Shown here: piece after piece, positions 63,220-64,000 of the stretch
How the letters are laid out: every line of letters starts with the position of its first letter
Numbering within the stretch: position 1 is the first letter of the stretch
DNA from: Desulfonatronovibrio magnus
GTDB taxonomy: Bacteria > Desulfobacterota > Desulfovibrionia > Desulfovibrionales > Desulfonatronovibrionaceae
Assembly (NCBI RefSeq): GCF_000934755.1
Contig: NZ_KN882177.1
Location: 1 to 64,000, forward strand
DNA: 64,000 nt
Direction of reading: 5' to 3'
Notes under the pieces: model-generated
Database searches by the model: none
Told to the model about the DNA's origin: nothing
What the model saw: the letters and a program-made list of their open reading frames with translations, nothing else
Translations under genes and position numbers: made by a program

Positions 63220-63735
63220 ATGAGTAACTATTTCATTAAAATTGATCAAAAAAGATGCATTAGCTGTAAAGCCTGTGAAGTGCATTGCAAGGCAAAAAAT
63301 AAGGTCCCGGCTGGTGCAAAGTTTGGCCAACTTGTATCTGTAGGCCCGGTAGCCAAAAAAGACCAGCCCAGATATTTGACCCTGTTTATGCCCTGTTTTC
63401 ACTGTGAAAGCCCATGGTGCGTATCAGCCTGCCCTACAGGTGCCATGACCAAGCGCGAGAACGATGGTATAGTATTTGTCAATCAGGAGCTTTGCGTAGG
63501 CTGTAAGGCCTGTATCATGGCCTGCCCATGGAAAATTCCCCAGTGGGATGAAGTCAATGGCAGGGCAATCAAGTGTGACTATTGCAGAGACAGAGTCGAT
63601 GAAGGCCTAAAGCCTGCCTGTGTAACCGGTTGCACTACTCATGCATTATCTTTTATCAAGCCAAATGAAGCGTCATCACAGACAAGACTCGATTACGCCA
63701 CTCAAATTCTTTTGTCCGAACAGGAAAGGAATTAA
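63220..63735 (+). CDS. Four-cluster ferredoxin-type electron transfer subunit (PsrB/DmsB-like)
   Basis: 171 residues with four cysteine groups: CISCKACEVHC, CFHCESPWCVSAC, CVGCKACIMAC and CDYCRDR ... CVTGC, predicted to bind four [4Fe-4S] clusters as in beta subunits of molybdopterin oxidoreductases. No signal sequence, so cytoplasmic. AGGAGG precedes the ATG. It may serve the oxidoreductase at 48996-51080 or feed electrons to complex I, but it lies next to a permease gene, so the partner is uncertain. Confidence 0.88.
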   Translation: MSNYFIKIDQKRCISCKACEVHCKAKNKVPAGAKFGQLVSVGPVAKKDQPRYLTLFMPCFHCESPWCVSACPTGAMTKRENDGIVFVNQELCVGCKACIMACPWKIPQWDEVNGRAIKCDYCRDRVDEGLKPACVTGCTTHALSFIKPNEASSQTRLDYATQILLSEQERN

Positions 63736-63760
63736 CCTTTAACACTTTAGGAGGGGAGTC

Positions 63761-64000
63761 ATGCCGAAAAAACTTTTACTGATTTCTTTAACCGCGTTTG
63801 CATTGCTGATGGTTGCGCTTGCTGGTCCGGGCTGGGCTGACAGACTTGCCGAAGGTATTCAACAGGGAATTGCAGCAGGAGAGATTAATTCTGCTGATGA
63901 ACCCGGATATCTTGGCATACCAGGAGGTCCTCAGATTAATCTATTCATAGCCTTTCTCTGGGCTATCTGGGTAGGCTGGATTTTTTCCACTGTAGGTGCC
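63761..64000 (+). CDS. Probable TauE/SafE-type sulfite exporter family protein, N-terminal part
   Basis: Only 80 codons before the window ends. A signal-like hydrophobic stretch (LLISLTAFALLMVALAGPGWA) and a segment DEPGYLGIPGGPQINLFIAF followed by WAIWVGWIFSTVGA resemble the N-terminus of large TauE/SafE-family permeases of Desulfovibrio-like bacteria, as recalled. GAGGGGAG precedes the ATG. Its place after the ferredoxin gene suggests a shared operon. Confidence 0.55.
   Translation, partial: MPKKLLLISLTAFALLMVALAGPGWADRLAEGIQQGIAAGEINSADEPGYLGIPGGPQINLFIAFLWAIWVGWIFSTVGA

Overview
The window reads as a chromosomal segment of a sulfate-reducing Desulfobacterota bacterium, most like the Desulfovibrio/Desulfonatronovibrio lineage. 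This is inferred from gene content: an 11-subunit-type complex I operon without nuoEFG, CbiK-type cobaltochelatase, a stand-alone IMP cyclohydrolase (short PurH), QueH, FmdE-like protein and a PomA-like flagellar stator. No rRNA or other direct taxonomic marker is present.

Layout. 1-11.7 kb is an accessory island: the end of an MntA/HepT toxin-antitoxin pair, a decayed VapBC/IS1-like junction, a broken RhuM-Fic gene, a broken ORF6N-domain gene, a type I restriction-modification operon (hsdR-hsdS-AlbA_2 gene-hsdM) and an N-terminally shortened RepB-type primase. It ends at a tRNA-Phe gene whose 3' end faces the island. From 12 to 16 kb lie plsY, hflX, purH and a TPR gene. A first flagellar operon (flgB, flgC, fliE-fliI) runs from 17.3 to 23.4 kb behind a sigma-54-like promoter. 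Then come cobM, hldC-hemW, queH-rng, a radical SAM gene, trmI-yggS and a second motility block (motA, two motB-like genes, fliL-fliQ) to 39.2 kb. cbiK, fmdE, tamA and tamB follow to 48.8 kb. A molybdopterin oxidoreductase is divergent from a complex I operon (nuoABCDHIJK, an extra antiporter gene, nuoLMN), which is followed by a four-cluster ferredoxin and the start of a probable TauE/SafE permease.

Most gaps between operons are filled with two kinds of repeat. One is a mosaic of modules separated by a palindromic connector (core CCCGGGCGGCCCGGG, ends AGTTACT/AGTAACT). The other is a set of tandem repeats that all have a seven-base unit.

Most notable points: (1) complex I with a second NuoM-like subunit, a NuoL lateral helix about 26 residues longer than usual, and Lys where NuoL normally has the essential TM5 Glu; (2) six 11-bp tandem units in the gene between hsdS and hsdM that separate an AlbA_2 domain from an out-of-frame winged helix, as in a phase-variable switch; (3) two regulator/toxin-like genes each broken by a different small palindromic insertion; (4) hflX with no ATG, GTG or TTG start, apparently beginning at AUA.
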